Source: Antitrichia curtipendula (Eukaryota; Streptophyta; Bryopsida; Hypnales; Leucodontaceae). Taken from it: 64,000 nucleotides of DNA. Both the position numbers and the translations under genes were made by a program. Shown here one piece after another: positions 47,501-60,607 of the stretch. The stretch spans positions 26,678,696-26,742,695 of the forward strand of contig OX579638.1 of NCBI GenBank assembly GCA_951230915.1, read 5' to 3'. The notes under the pieces are model-generated. The model saw nothing but the letters and a program-made list of their open reading frames with translations. It was not told the origin of the DNA and searched no databases. The stretch's first letter is position 1; the number at the start of each line of letters is the position of its first letter.

Positions 47501-50500
47501 TGTTGACTAATAACTTTTTTAAAGTACCTAGATAGCAAATCTATATGGTAATGAGCAGTTCTACCTTACTAGGGGCTCATATAGCTTACCCTTTAATTTC
47601 CATGTAAGTCCCACATTGCTTCAAAATTAGACTTACTGACTAAAGTCCAAAATTAGGTGATTGCTGGCAACGCTCCTTAGAAAAATGAAGATTATCAATT
47701 GTCATGTTTTAAGCCTCATATATAATTGTGTATTCTCCTAAAAATTGAATACATTTTCTCAATAGGAAGTCTAATGAGACCTCCAATAATTATGTGTAAG
47801 GTAACTACACCTAAAATTGCACAAATAAACAATTCAGCGTGGTTCCCATTATTATATTGAAATTTTTGGGGTGGGATCTTGTTGGAAGCCGAAAGGAGAT
47901 TCTTGATTTTTTTTAAATGCATTTTTTTGGACACCATAGGAATAAACTCAGAATTTTCAAAGTCTTAAAAATAGGGTTTAGAATAACCAACCGTAGACCT
48001 TATGAATAGTGGAAGTACATTTTAGGCAAAAATCTAACCTATGTAGTTTTAAAAAGCGTGCGATCTAAGGTGTAGTTCCGCATGATTTGTTGGATTGCCA
48101 ATTTTCCAATGTCTCTTCCTTGAAATAGATTCTTTTGTCATTCTTTGTCATCAATATATTGTCATCTTTGTGCCACTTGCATCTCCATGGCACATCACAT
48201 GCTATGAATAAGGTAGGTGTCTCTAAAAGTAACGTGTCTCTAAAAGCGAACTCTATCACAAAGGTACATTTTTCTTTCTTCACTATACTACCTTGTACAT
48301 TTCAGGAGAGGGTCGCTTTTAGAAACCAATGTGTTTTGACTTCAAAAGTTTGTAACTAATTCCACAAAGGTCCAAAAAATATGAAATGACTTGGATTAGA
48401 TGCCAATTCCATTTTTCCTTTCTAGTAAAATTTATTGAAAATTGAATTAAGGAATTTAGCTTCCCTAAAAATGCAGTTGGCTTTAAGAGCCTCCTACCTT
48501 ATGATGTTGATTTCTAGAGCTTTTCAAAATTAGCTTTTGTCTACCAGGCTTCTTGGAAGAAATTTGCTTACTTGACTTTAGTAACGTTTGAAAAGGTTTG
48601 TGAGAATAGAATTTGTTCATGAGGTTTGTTGTTGGTGATTCTTAACACAAATCATTTGTTCTAGTGTTCATTATCCCATAAATGCTGTCAACACCAACAT
48701 CAAAACTAGTTTTGATTAAAAGAGCAATAATAAATGAAGAATAAATGGTAAGGAAAGAATTAAACAATATATGTGTTGTTAAAGTTGGTGTTAAATATCA
48801 TTAGTTGGATCTATAATGGAGCTAGAACCATGACCTTTTATATTATGGTTGTCACAAGTTTAAAAAAATAATAAATGACACTTTATTTAGTTATACATTT
48901 GTATGGACGATCTTTACGTAGGATTGTGGTTGTTCCAACTTGCATTCTTAGTTTTGCAAGATTGCCTTTTGACCAAAGTTTTTTTTGTCTAGGTTTTGGT
49001 CTAAAGCTTGATGGAATTAATAAAATCAATAATTTAACGGATAAAAGTATTTCTAAGCAATTATGAATCTCAAAACACATCTAAACTTTAGCAATTATTT
49101 AAATTCTGTAATGCCATCAATTTAACAAAATTTACGTAGAAAATATAGATCTATATTATTCAATTGGTTTTGAAGACCTCTAAACACTTGAATATTTAAA
49201 CACGCCAATTTTAATAACAAACTTGACAATCAACATGGTTACCTTTTGGGTTAATTAAGATAGATGAAAAATCCTATACATTCAATAAACAATTTCATAC
49301 CGATGAAGATAGGAACAACAAATATTTTTTTGCTGATTTATCATCAAAAATTTACCTAGTCCAATCATTAGTGATAAAAGTATATGAATTCTACATGGGT
49401 TTTAAATAACATTTTGTCAACTGAATCATGACAATTAAAAATAGCATAAGAAAGCATCTTCATCTTGCAATTCATTGTCATATGAGTCATCTATAAAATA
49501 TCCAAAAAGACTTACATTAGAGTGATTAGTGACCACAATTATAGGAACTTCCACTTTTTGAGTATGAATTCTATAGTACTTAGGATGTGATATTTTTAGT
49601 CCTACATGTTGTGACCATGTTACGAAATATAATTGTGACCTATTTAGGCGAGTAACTAAGATAGACCATTATGGATGCACTTTGTGTTGGTTTTGGTCTT
49701 CGGGGGCATGGTAGAGCCTTTTTTTTTGGCCAATTGGCCAACACACTTCAAAAATTCATCACAAATTCATACTTTGCTGAAAAAGTACAACTTCAACTGC
49801 TCACATTTCTCTCACATTTGACTTTGTATGCAGTAAAAAAAAGAATTCAAAATTCAAAATTTGATCAATAATTTTAGGTCTTTGGTTCAATTGAAATGCC
49901 TACAGTAGGCCACTGCTCTACTTGGAAATCAATAAACCACTGGTCATTGTACTTAGCTGGTGAACATGAAGCTAGAAATTCAGTAAGCAGGACTGAACTC
50001 ATGATTCTTCAATTTCTTGTGAGACCCAGAGTGTGGTGAGGTGAGGTGAGGGTTTAGGGTTTAAGGGTTTTAAAGTAAGAAAGCTCAATGGAGGCAACTG
50101 AAATCAATCGGCAGTCCATTTAATGAAATCCCCACATTCGTTAATTCATTGCAGTGGCAACTTGTTACGAAGGAAATTCTCGACATAATAAGGGTAGTTG
50201 CTGTATAAAATTGCAAAATCTCCAAGAGATTGGCGCTGATTTTCTGGCATGATCTGCGTCCCTCTGGACCCCATGATTTGCACCAACTCTGTTGTCTAGC
50301 TTCAGAGATTAGTTTGTGCACTCGAATGCAAGTCTCCATGAAAATTTCCGGCACTCGGAAGTTAACACACTTATCGCCTGTACTACTGTACCACGATCTC
50401 CTACAAAATGTATCTCCTGTTTACGAAGATTTAGGTGTTTTATGCAAATAACTATCCATCCTCAGCTCGACAGTTTGATCGAGTTTCAAAGGGACTTCAT

Positions 50501-51160
50501 TAAAGAAAAAAGTGGGCTGATAGTTGGTGACAAAAATAAAATCGCAAGTGCAATATGGGAAACATGCTCCTCGTTAGTAGTTAGTAAGAGTGACAAAAGT
50601 AAACTGATCAGTAAATATAGATTCGTGTTAAGTGAAGGCTCTATCTTTCAATTTATGAAGGCAATATACGCTAGCTAGCGAGTATTTTTCTCTGTTTAGG
50701 GATTCTCTATCGAGCAAGCCCAAGTCCGAGCCATCTCCATAATTATCATCTTCTTCCTCTCAGTTGCCCCTTGTTCCTCTGGGTGACGGTTGTATTTTCA
50801 ATACGTTAACTAGTGCACTAAAGAAAAAATGAACGGCACGCCGAAGATTCAGAATAAATTAGCTAGCCACACGTCGATCAACATCCCTCAGCAATCCACT
50901 TCAGCAAGCAACACAAACATAAGTGAAGAAACTAGCAGACAGTGAGTGACTCATTCAAGAAGGCATGACACATTGTAACGTTGAAATTGATCGTGAAAGC
51001 TTTGTATTTAGTTACAGAGAGAAGGGTAGGAACATGCTCGTAGTATCTAGAGCAACATTCCCTCCAATGTTCAATAAAGGCTCTATCTGTTTATACAAGT
51101 GCATACGGAAGCAATTGACATACACTACAGTAGCTAGAATTCGTTCTAAGTTTCCTAATT

Positions 51161-52270
51161 CTATGTAGGCAAAGCCCAAGCAGCCGTGTCCAAATCCATC
51201 TGGAAGCAGCAAGCTGTAGCAGCGTCTGCGTAGCTCATGCTGTATGGATCCATTGATGAGTCACTATGGGTCCATGTGGATGGTTCGAAACCAGATACAG
51301 CAGGACTCTCCAACACCAGAGTCCCGTACATGACCTCAGCATTGTCGGAGGTGGACTCGGAGACCATCTCGGCCATGTTGTCCGAGCCCATCTCAACGTA
51401 CGGAGCCTCATTGTGCCTCACACTAGCCTCGATGAACTCTGCGTCTTCGTTGCTCCCAGTTGGAGGCAACGCCTCGTCGACAGTGGCTGCAGAAGAGAAG
51501 GCATCAACATTTGGAGCCTCACAATTCTCCTCTGCCAATATTTCGGCCTCCACAAAATCCACATACTTAGCAGTCTCACCGCTCAAAGCCGGAGCCAAAT
51601 TCCCATTGTCACCATTGCCGGTCCAAGAGGTGAAATTAGCTTCATAATTCTCCTCTTCCGTCAATTCGGCCTCAAGGAAGTTAGAATATTGCACATCCGC
51701 ATCACCATCCATCTCCGGGAGCATCTTGGCGTCGGGCTCAACGGCCATCACTAAATCAGAGGGCACTGGCATGAAGGACCCATCGAATGGTTGATAGATT
51801 TCATCCTCAGAACTGCTAGAAGCATTTGGGAATGACGCCGGCACGCCTTTTTTCAGACGGCGGGGGGCTCTTGTCTTATGTTGGGACGAGGTGTGCACCA
51901 AGTGCCTTCCCTCGCCTGTCCCCAACAACCGCATTTGGAATTGTTCTCCACAGCTCAAGCATTTGAAGCGCGGCTGCGAGAGGTTGTTATTGTTATAGTA
52001 CTTGAAGGATGCATTGTCGGCCACGCCACAATGGCGACACTGGCGCGGCAAACTCTTAATCTCCGCGGGGTCCTCGTTACGCTTCTTGGCGTAGGTCTTG
52101 CCCTGCGGGCGACCGTGTGACCCCAACGTGAAGAGCTTGTGGCAATGCTCGCACTGGAACCGCGGCTGGTCCACCTTCTTATTGTCAAAATATTTGAAGG
52201 AGTTTTCTGTAGACTCAAGTCCGCAGTGATAGCAGCGGTACAGCTCCGGCGCAAGGGTTTCAGATGCCAT
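51161..52270 (-). CDS. Two-finger Dof-like zinc-finger protein, copy 3
   Basis: Identical to copy 2 except Met for Val near the C-terminus (SSMDPY instead of SSVDPY, base 51,253) and one silent change (51,425). The gene is fully open with both fingers intact. The ATG is at 52,270. Confidence 0.85.
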   Translation of the reverse strand: MASETLAPELYRCYHCGLESTENSFKYFDNKKVDQPRFQCEHCHKLFTLGSHGRPQGKTYAKKRNEDPAEIKSLPRQCRHCGVADNASFKYYNNNNLSQPRFKCLSCGEQFQMRLLGTGEGRHLVHTSSQHKTRAPRRLKKGVPASFPNASSSSEDEIYQPFDGSFMPVPSDLVMAVEPDAKMLPEMDGDADVQYSNFLEAELTEEENYEANFTSWTGNGDNGNLAPALSGETAKYVDFVEAEILAEENCEAPNVDAFSSAATVDEALPPTGSNEDAEFIEASVRHNEAPYVEMGSDNMAEMVSESTSDNAEVMYGTLVLESPAVSGFEPSTWTHSDSSMDPYSMSYADAATACCFQMDLDTAAWALPT

Positions 52271-52458
52271 GGTAACTACAGCAAGTGACGCAATGGCAAG
52301 CAAGGAATGGAAGAACAGAGCTATCGCAACTACAGCAAGAGAGATGCAGAGGCAACCAAGGAATGGAAGAAGAGAGCTAAGCTTGCCAGGGGACGACTAG
52401 AAACAAAAGAGCGGATCATGAGGCTACACTGAAGTGGGAAAATGGGAAGGGAGAGCCT

Positions 52459-52560
52459 GGTATTTATACCTGAGCGGGGGGGGAAGGAAGCCAAGGCCAG
52501 GGATTGGTCCTTTGATGCCGCATCTTTTTCATTGGCTCTGCGCATCTGCCATTTGATTGG
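52459..52560 (-). promoter_or_regulatory. Dof-like gene promoter, copy 3
   Basis: TATA box and three CCAAT boxes as in copy 1, without visible change. Confidence 0.7.
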
Positions 52561-55500
52561 CTGTGTGCAGCTTTTGTACTTTTCCAGCTTCTGTACTTTT
52601 CCAGTTCTCCGCACCTTTGGTGTCGGCGACTTTTTTTTGGTACTTTTTCAGTTCTCAGTGCTCTTTATTGCTGTTTCGGGTCCTGCTACGATTTCAAACA
52701 TGCAGTGCACACTATGAATTGCAAGAAAATACAAGACATTAACATGGTCAAATACTTCCAAATATTGCTCAAGAGAAGTAATATGCACAGTCATTTGATG
52801 CTGCGAACAGAGAAAAAGAATGGACTTGCACGCGAAACCTGAAACCCACTGGAACATTTCGGAAGATCCCAGACAGCTATTGACGTGGGTCCACACTATG
52901 TTGCACTATAAACAGAGGGCATGAAACTATAAGATGATCTAGAGACAACTGGTGAAAACACAGAGCAAACGTGACCCAATACAAGAAACCTGATGTTGTT
53001 ATGATCTGTAGACCAGATTTGAATGTTCTAAGACTCAGCTTGCGGCGTGCACAATACAGGACAATGGCCTATTCATGAAAACGGAGCAAAGCATGGTACT
53101 AACCCATAGTAATCCAATCCAAGTACACCACTCTTGTCACCAAGTTTGAACATACCTTGAGACAACCTTCAATGCATAGCCACATTAGACTTAGTAGTCT
53201 CATACACAATTCCTTAGATGCACCACATTCTTAGTTTTCCAGTTTGTGACCAAAGTTGTTTTCCGCTGTTACTGAGATATTTGAAGCAACTGCATTTTGA
53301 GCCTCGGCACGGTGTCTTACAGTAAATATCTCATCAACGTAAGCTCGATCAAGCCCATATCAGATACAGATGGAACAAGCACCATGCAAAGAACTTGAAG
53401 GCTGTTACTGGAAGACCCTCAAAAATCAATCCTCCCTCTGACCAGAAACACGTGTTCTTTGAATTCTCAAACATGAACATGAATTCTGAACAGGTGATCT
53501 TTGAAAATGATTTTAATATGATCGAGAACACCATACAAACAGATGGTATTGTGGCCCGTAGAATCTTCACAACTAGTGACCCTGTAGGCTCACAGTAATT
53601 TGCTCATCTAGCAATTGCTTCAAACAACCTCATCTTTTCTCGGCCTTCGCACAAATTGTACAATAGAAGATATTTAGTTTTATTGCCGTTACTGCAAAGC
53701 GGCATGCTTCTTCATTAAGGGTACAGTACAATGTCGATGTGAAAAATACTAAGCCACTAAATTTTTTTTCGATGCTGAGTCGAGGGTGTGGCAGCGATTC
53801 CCCGGCGTCGCTCGCTGCAATCCGCCCGCTCCCACTCTCCCTCTGCCTTTCCAATACTACGGCCAGCCATTTTACAAAGGCTTCTCGTGGGAGACCAAAG
53901 TCTGATCATCATTAGGGTTTCACGGTGCAATTTAGGGTTTTCCGTCGTTTCCGGTTCTGTATGCAGACTGGAAATCCATTTCCAGCTGACCAATTCGATT
54001 TTCAAGAGGTGTAATGCAGCACAAATTTGATATTTCAAGCGGTGCAAGAGCGTCACAAACCTTCATGTACTCAGCCCCGAGCTTTTCCTCTGCTAGGGTT
54101 TGATGCCGGAAGTTCCATTTGAAGCTCCGCAGCACGACGACATGATGTAAGTGCCTTACTGGTGTTAGGAACTTTCCTTCGAGTTTCTGTGATGTTTTAA
54201 CATTCTGGTGTCCTTGACCGAATCCCTGAACCATATTTTACCCGCAAAGATACCATGTCCATGCATTAGCTCCGGAAGGACCATGAAGGTCGAAACGAAT
54301 CGGGCCAAATGTTTTCTAACATTTCGAGTAGGCCATGTGGAAACTTTATTTTGCTCAATCTTCATTGTATTTTGACCAGCACTTGCAATATTCCGGTGAC
54401 ACATTCATCTGAATGCCATAGTTTTTGCATTCAGATTGACTCAGATTCAGATTTTTGCACTCAATTGAATTGGTCATTTTTGAACCATGAATATGCAGCA
54501 GGGCGTGACTGATTGAATGCCAAGATTCTTGAGTCGTGCTGATTGTTTCACTCTCGTTCCAGAGGAAACTAGGTATGAGCGAGTGCAGAATGGGATACAA
54601 GCTTGCGTGGGGTTGCTAGCTTCGGTAGACTTATCTTCTTCAGTATGGCGTAATCGAAGAGTTTTGGGGGAAGTTCTGGGGAGAAGGGGATCAGACCGAG
54701 TGTTCTGTATGTGCAAGCTTGTGGGTACATCCAGAAGTTGTAGCAAGAAAGTTTCGAGACAAGAAACTGATGACCTCAGCTGGAGCCGATTCTGTTTCGT
54801 AATTTCGGGCCTCTCTTCCGCACTAGAACTCTTCGTGAGTTTGATATTCTGGACACTGTCAGGAACGCATCAGCAGGTTTTAACGTCAATGGCAAACTTT
54901 GATCCTTCAGGTTCCATGCTATGTTTTGTAAAATCAGAGTAATTCCTGGGAATCTTATAATCAGGGGAGAGCGACTGTTTTATATATAAAACCGATAGAT
55001 TTGGTTCTGAAAGTATGCAATGATAATGTACTCGTTACATGAAGATGTGTATAATATTGCAGAGTCAAATTGCTTCCAAATTTTGTAAGTCCATAACTCT
55101 TGGTGGAACCATGCAATCGCAAAACCAAGGAAAAATATTACATCATTGAGTCGTCGAAGGGATGTTTCTCTATTTCTTGAGCCTGCAAACTCAAGATTCA
55201 CCCTCATACAAAATACACTGATTGGAAAGATCCAAAAATACAATTTACCAATGTTTTCGGAATTGCACGAAGAATCCCAAATCTAAGGAAGAGAAATTGT
55301 CCATTACTGTCATCCACCCAATTCCGACACCTAGGGAACCCTCCCATTTGTGTCAATGATCCACCCATGACCACAATCTTACCAACCTTTTATTATAATG
55401 GCAATGCAATCCACGCTTTAACAAAGGTCTACTCATGCTTTAACATTTCACCTTTGAAAAATCACATAAAATTCACTTCTTGTTCATAATGTCTTCATTC

Positions 55501-58500
55501 TTTTGCAAATGACTTCTTTCAAATTTTTCAATCTCAAAAAAATTGAGTGTTGACTAATAACTTTTTTAAAGTACCTAGATAGCAAATCTATATGGTAATG
55601 AGCAGTTCTACCTTACTAGGGGCTCATATAGCTTACCCTTTAATTTCCATGTAAGTCCCACATTGCTTCAAAATTAGACTTACTGACTAAAGTCCAAAAT
55701 TAGGTGATTGCTGGCAACGCTCCTTAGAAAAATGAAGATTATCAATTGTCATGTTTTAAGCCTCATATATAATTGTGTATTCTCCTAAAAATTGAATACA
55801 TTTTCTCAATAGGAAGTCTAATGAGACCTCCAATAATTATGTGTAAGGTAACTACACCTAAAATTGCACAAATAAACAATTCAGCGTGGTTCCCATTATT
55901 ATATTGAAATTTTTGGGGTGGGATCTTGTTGGAAGCCGAAAGGAGATTCTTGATTTTTTTTAAATGCATTTTTTTGGACACCATAGGAATAAACTCAGAA
56001 TTTTCAAAGTCTTAAAAATAGGGTTTAGAATAACCAACCGTAGACCTTATGAATAGTGGAAGTACATTTTAGGCAAAAATCTAACCTATGTAGTTTTAAA
56101 AAGCGTGCGATCTAAGGTGTAGTTCCGCATGATTTGTTGGATTGCCAATTTTCCAATGTCTCTTCCTTGAAATAGATTCTTTTGTCATTCTTTGTCATCA
56201 ATATATTGTCATCTTTGTGCCACTTGCATCTCCATGGCACATCACATGCTATGAATAAGGTAGGTGTCTCTAAAAGTAACGTGTCTCTAAAAGCGAACTC
56301 TATCACAAAGGTACATTTTTCTTTCTTCACTATACTACCTTGTACATTTCAGGAGAGGGTCGCTTTTAGAAACCAATGTGTTTTGACTTCAAAAGTTTGT
56401 AACTAATTCCACAAAGGTCCAAAAAATATGAAATGACTTGGATTAGATGCCAATTCCATTTTTCCTTTCTAGTAAAATTTATTGAAAATTGAATTAAGGA
56501 ATTTAGCTTCCCTAAAAATGCAGTTGGCTTTAAGAGCCTCCTACCTTATGATGTTGATTTCTAGAGCTTTTCAAAATTAGCTTTTGTCTACCAGGCTTCT
56601 TGGAAGAAATTTGCTTACTTGACTTTAGTAACGTTTGAAAAGGTTTGTGAGAATAGAATTTGTTCATGAGGTTTGTTGTTGGTGATTCTTAACACAAATC
56701 ATTTGTTCTAGTGTTCATTATCCCATAAATGCTGTCAACACCAACATCAAAACTAGTTTTGATTAAAAGAGCAATAATAAATGAAGAATAAATGGTAAGG
56801 AAAGAATTAAACAATATATGTGTTGTTAAAGTTGGTGTTAAATATCATTAGTTGGATCTATAATGGAGCTAGAACCATGACCTTTTATATTATGGTTGTC
56901 ACAAGTTTAAAAAAATAATAAATGACACTTTATTTAGTTATACATTTGTATGGACGATCTTTACGTAGGATTGTGGTTGTTCCAACTTGCATTCTTAGTT
57001 TTGCAAGATTGCCTTTTGACCAAAGTTTTTTTTGTCTAGGTTTTGGTCTAAAGCTTGATGGAATTAATAAAATCAATAATTTAACGGATAAAAGTATTTC
57101 TAAGCAATTATGAATCTCAAAACACATCTAAACTTTAGCAATTATTTAAATTCTGTAATGCCATCAATTTAACAAAATTTACGTAGAAAATATAGATCTA
57201 TATTATTCAATTGGTTTTGAAGACCTCTAAACACTTGAATATTTAAACACGCCAATTTTAATAACAAACTTGACAATCAACATGGTTACCTTTTGGGTTA
57301 ATTAAGATAGATGAAAAATCCTATACATTCAATAAACAATTTCATACCGATGAAGATAGGAACAACAAATATTTTTTTGCTGATTTATCATCAAAAATTT
57401 ACCTAGTCCAATCATTAGTGATAAAAGTATATGAATTCTACATGGGTTTTAAATAACATTTTGTCAACTGAATCATGACAATTAAAAATAGCATAAGAAA
57501 GCATCTTCATCTTGCAATTCATTGTCATATGAGTCATCTATAAAATATCCAAAAAGACTTACATTAGAGTGATTAGTGACCACAATTATAGGAACTTCCA
57601 CTTTTTGAGTATGAATTCTATAGTACTTAGGATGTGATATTTTTAGTCCTACATGTTGTGACCATGTTACGAAATATAATTGTGACCTATTTAGGCGAGT
57701 AACTAAGATAGACCATTATGGATGCACTTTGTGTTGGTTTTGGTCTTCGGGGGCATGGTAGAGCCTTTTTTTTTGGCCAATTGGCCAACACACTTCAAAA
57801 ATTCATCACAAATTCATACTTTGCTGAAAAAGTACAACTTCAACTGCTCACATTTCTCTCACATTTGACTTTGTATGCAGTAAAAAAAAGAATTCAAAAT
57901 TCAAAATTTGATCAATAATTTTAGGTCTTTGGTTCAATTGAAATGCCTACAGTAGGCCACTGCTCTACTTGGAAATCAATAAACCACTGGTCATTGTACT
58001 TAGCTGGTGAACATGAAGCTAGAAATTCAGTAAGCAGGACTGAACTCATGATTCTTCAATTTCTTGTGAGACCCAGAGTGTGGTGAGGTGAGGTGAGGGT
58101 TTAGGGTTTAAGGGTTTTAAAGTAAGAAAGCTCAATGGAGGCAACTGAAATCAATCGGCAGTCCATTTAATGAAATCCCCACATTCGTTAATTCATTGCA
58201 GTGGCAACTTGTTACGAAGGAAATTCTCGACATAATAAGGGTAGTTGCTGTATAAAATTGCAAAATCTCCAAGAGATTGGCGCTGATTTTCTGGCATGAT
58301 CTGCGTCCCTCTGGACCCCATGATTTGCACCAACTCTGTTGTCTAGCTTCAGAGATTAGTTTGTGCACTCGAATGCAAGTCTCCATGAAAATTTCCGGCA
58401 CTCGGAAGTTAACACACTTATCGCCTGTACTACTGTACCACGATCTCCTACAAAATGTATCTCCTGTTTACGAAGATTTAGGTGTTTTATGCAAATAACT

Positions 58501-59207
58501 ATCCATCCTCAGCTCGACAGTTTGATCGAGTTTCAAAGGGACTTCATTAAAGAAAAAAGTGGGCTGATAGTTGGTGACAAAAATAAAATCGCAAGTGCAA
58601 TATGGGAAACATGCTCCTCGTTAGTAGTTAGTAAGAGTGACAAAAGTAAACTGATCAGTAAATATAGATTCGTGTTAAGTGAAGGCTCTATCTTTCAATT
58701 TATGAAGGCAATATACGCTAGCTAGCGAGTATTTTTCTCTGTTTAGGGATTCTCTATCGAGCAAGCCCAAGTCCGAGCCATCTCCATAATTATCATCTTC
58801 TTCCTCTCAGTTGCCCCTTGTTCCTCTGGGTGACGGTTGTATTTTCAATACGTTAACTAGTGCACTAAAGAAAAAATGAACGGCACGCCGAAGATTCAGA
58901 ATAAATTAGCTAGCCACACGTCGATCAACATCCCTCAGCAATCCACTTCAGCAAGCAACACAAACATAAGTGAAGAAACTAGCAGACAGTGAGTGACTCA
59001 TTCAAGAAGGCATGACACATTGTAACGTTGAAATTGATCGTGAAAGCTTTGTATTTAGTTACAGAGAGAAGGGTAGGAACATGCTCGTAGTATCTAGAGC
59101 AACATTCCCTCCAATGTTCAATAAAGGCTCTATCTGTTTATACAAGTGCATACGGAAGCAATTGACATACACTACAGTAGCTAGAATTCGTTCTAAGTTT
59201 CCTAATT

Positions 59208-60317
59208 CTATGTAGGCAAAGCCCAAGCAGCCGTGTCCAAATCCATCTGGAAGCAGCAAGCTGTAGCAGCGTCTGCGTAGCTCATGCTGTATGGATCCAC
59301 TGATGAGTCACTATGGGTCCATGTGGATGGTTCGAAACCAGATACAGCAGGACTCTCCAACACCAGAGTCCCGTACATGACCTCAGCATTGTCGGAGGTG
59401 GACTCGGAGACCATCTCGGCCATGTTGTCCGAGCCCATCTCAACGTACGGAGCCTCATTGTGCCTCACACTGGCCTCGATGAACTCTGCGTCTTCGTTGC
59501 TCCCAGTTGGAGGCAACGCCTCGTCGACAGTGGCTGCAGAAGAGAAGGCATCAACATTTGGAGCCTCACAATTCTCCTCTGCCAATATTTCGGCCTCCAC
59601 AAAATCCACATACTTAGCAGTCTCACCGCTCAAAGCCGGAGCCAAATTCCCATTGTCACCATTGCCGGTCCAAGAGGTGAAATTAGCTTCATAATTCTCC
59701 TCTTCCGTCAATTCGGCCTCAAGGAAGTTAGAATATTGCACATCCGCATCACCATCCATCTCCGGGAGCATCTTGGCGTCGGGCTCAACGGCCATCACTA
59801 AATCAGAGGGCACTGGCATGAAGGACCCATCGAATGGTTGATAGATTTCATCCTCAGAACTGCTAGAAGCATTTGGGAATGACGCCGGCACGCCTTTTTT
59901 CAGACGGCGGGGGGCTCTTGTCTTATGTTGGGACGAGGTGTGCACCAAGTGCCTTCCCTCGCCTGTCCCCAACAACCGCATTTGGAATTGTTCTCCACAG
60001 CTCAAGCATTTGAAGCGCGGCTGCGAGAGGTTGTTATTGTTATAGTACTTGAAGGATGCATTGTCGGCCACGCCACAATGGCGACACTGGCGCGGCAAAC
60101 TCTTAATCTCCGCGGGGTCCTCGTTACGCTTCTTGGCGTAGGTCTTGCCCTGCGGGCGACCGTGTGACCCCAACGTGAAGAGCTTGTGGCAATGCTCGCA
60201 CTGGAACCGCGGCTGGTCCACCTTCTTATTGTCAAAATATTTGAAGGAGTTTTCTGTAGACTCAAGTCCGCAGTGATAGCAGCGGTACAGCTCCGGCGCA
60301 AGGGTTTCAGATGCCAT
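59208..60317 (-). CDS. Two-finger Dof-like zinc-finger protein, copy 4
   Basis: The protein appears identical to copy 2. The coding region lies in the homogenised part of unit 4, although the unit's right end is old and diverged. The ATG is at 60,317. Confidence 0.85.
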   Translation of the reverse strand: MASETLAPELYRCYHCGLESTENSFKYFDNKKVDQPRFQCEHCHKLFTLGSHGRPQGKTYAKKRNEDPAEIKSLPRQCRHCGVADNASFKYYNNNNLSQPRFKCLSCGEQFQMRLLGTGEGRHLVHTSSQHKTRAPRRLKKGVPASFPNASSSSEDEIYQPFDGSFMPVPSDLVMAVEPDAKMLPEMDGDADVQYSNFLEAELTEEENYEANFTSWTGNGDNGNLAPALSGETAKYVDFVEAEILAEENCEAPNVDAFSSAATVDEALPPTGSNEDAEFIEASVRHNEAPYVEMGSDNMAEMVSESTSDNAEVMYGTLVLESPAVSGFEPSTWTHSDSSVDPYSMSYADAATACCFQMDLDTAAWALPT

Positions 60318-60505
60318 GGTAACTACAGCAAGTGACGCAATGGCAAGCAAGGAATGGAAGAACAGAGCTATCGCAACTACAGCAAGAGAGATGCAGAGGC
60401 AACCAAGGAATGGAAGAAGAGAGCTAAGCTTGCCAGGGGACGACTAGAAACAAAAGAGCGGATCATGAGGCTACACTGAAGTGGGAAAATGGGAAGGGAG
60501 AGCCT

Positions 60506-60607
60506 GGTATTTATACCTGAGCGGGGGGGGAAGGAAGCCAAGGCCAGGGATTGGTCCTTTGATGCCGCATCTTTTTCATTGGCTCTGCGCATCTGCCATT
60601 TGATTGG
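60506..60607 (-). promoter_or_regulatory. Dof-like gene promoter, copy 4
   Basis: The same TATA and triple CCAAT layout. The 17-bp expansion (three instead of two copies of CTTCTGTACTTTTCCAG) begins just upstream of the distal CCAAT box, so this copy's promoter differs from the others there. Confidence 0.7.

Larger units (their letters stand above)
39611..47657. repeat. Tandem array unit 2
   Basis: A full 8,047-bp copy. It joins the end of unit 1 at AAAATTAGG|TGATTGCTGG. Its first 2.25 kb is the right-flank version of the sequence that opens unit 1. Bases seen only here include G at 40,184 and T at 41,029. The remainder is identical by eye to unit 3. Confidence 0.95.
47658..55704. repeat. 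Tandem array unit 3
   Basis: A full 8,047-bp copy. Unit-specific bases seen are T at 51,253 and A at 51,425, both inside the Dof-like gene. Unit 3 shares A at 48,231 and C at 49,076 with unit 4 against unit 2. Confidence 0.95.
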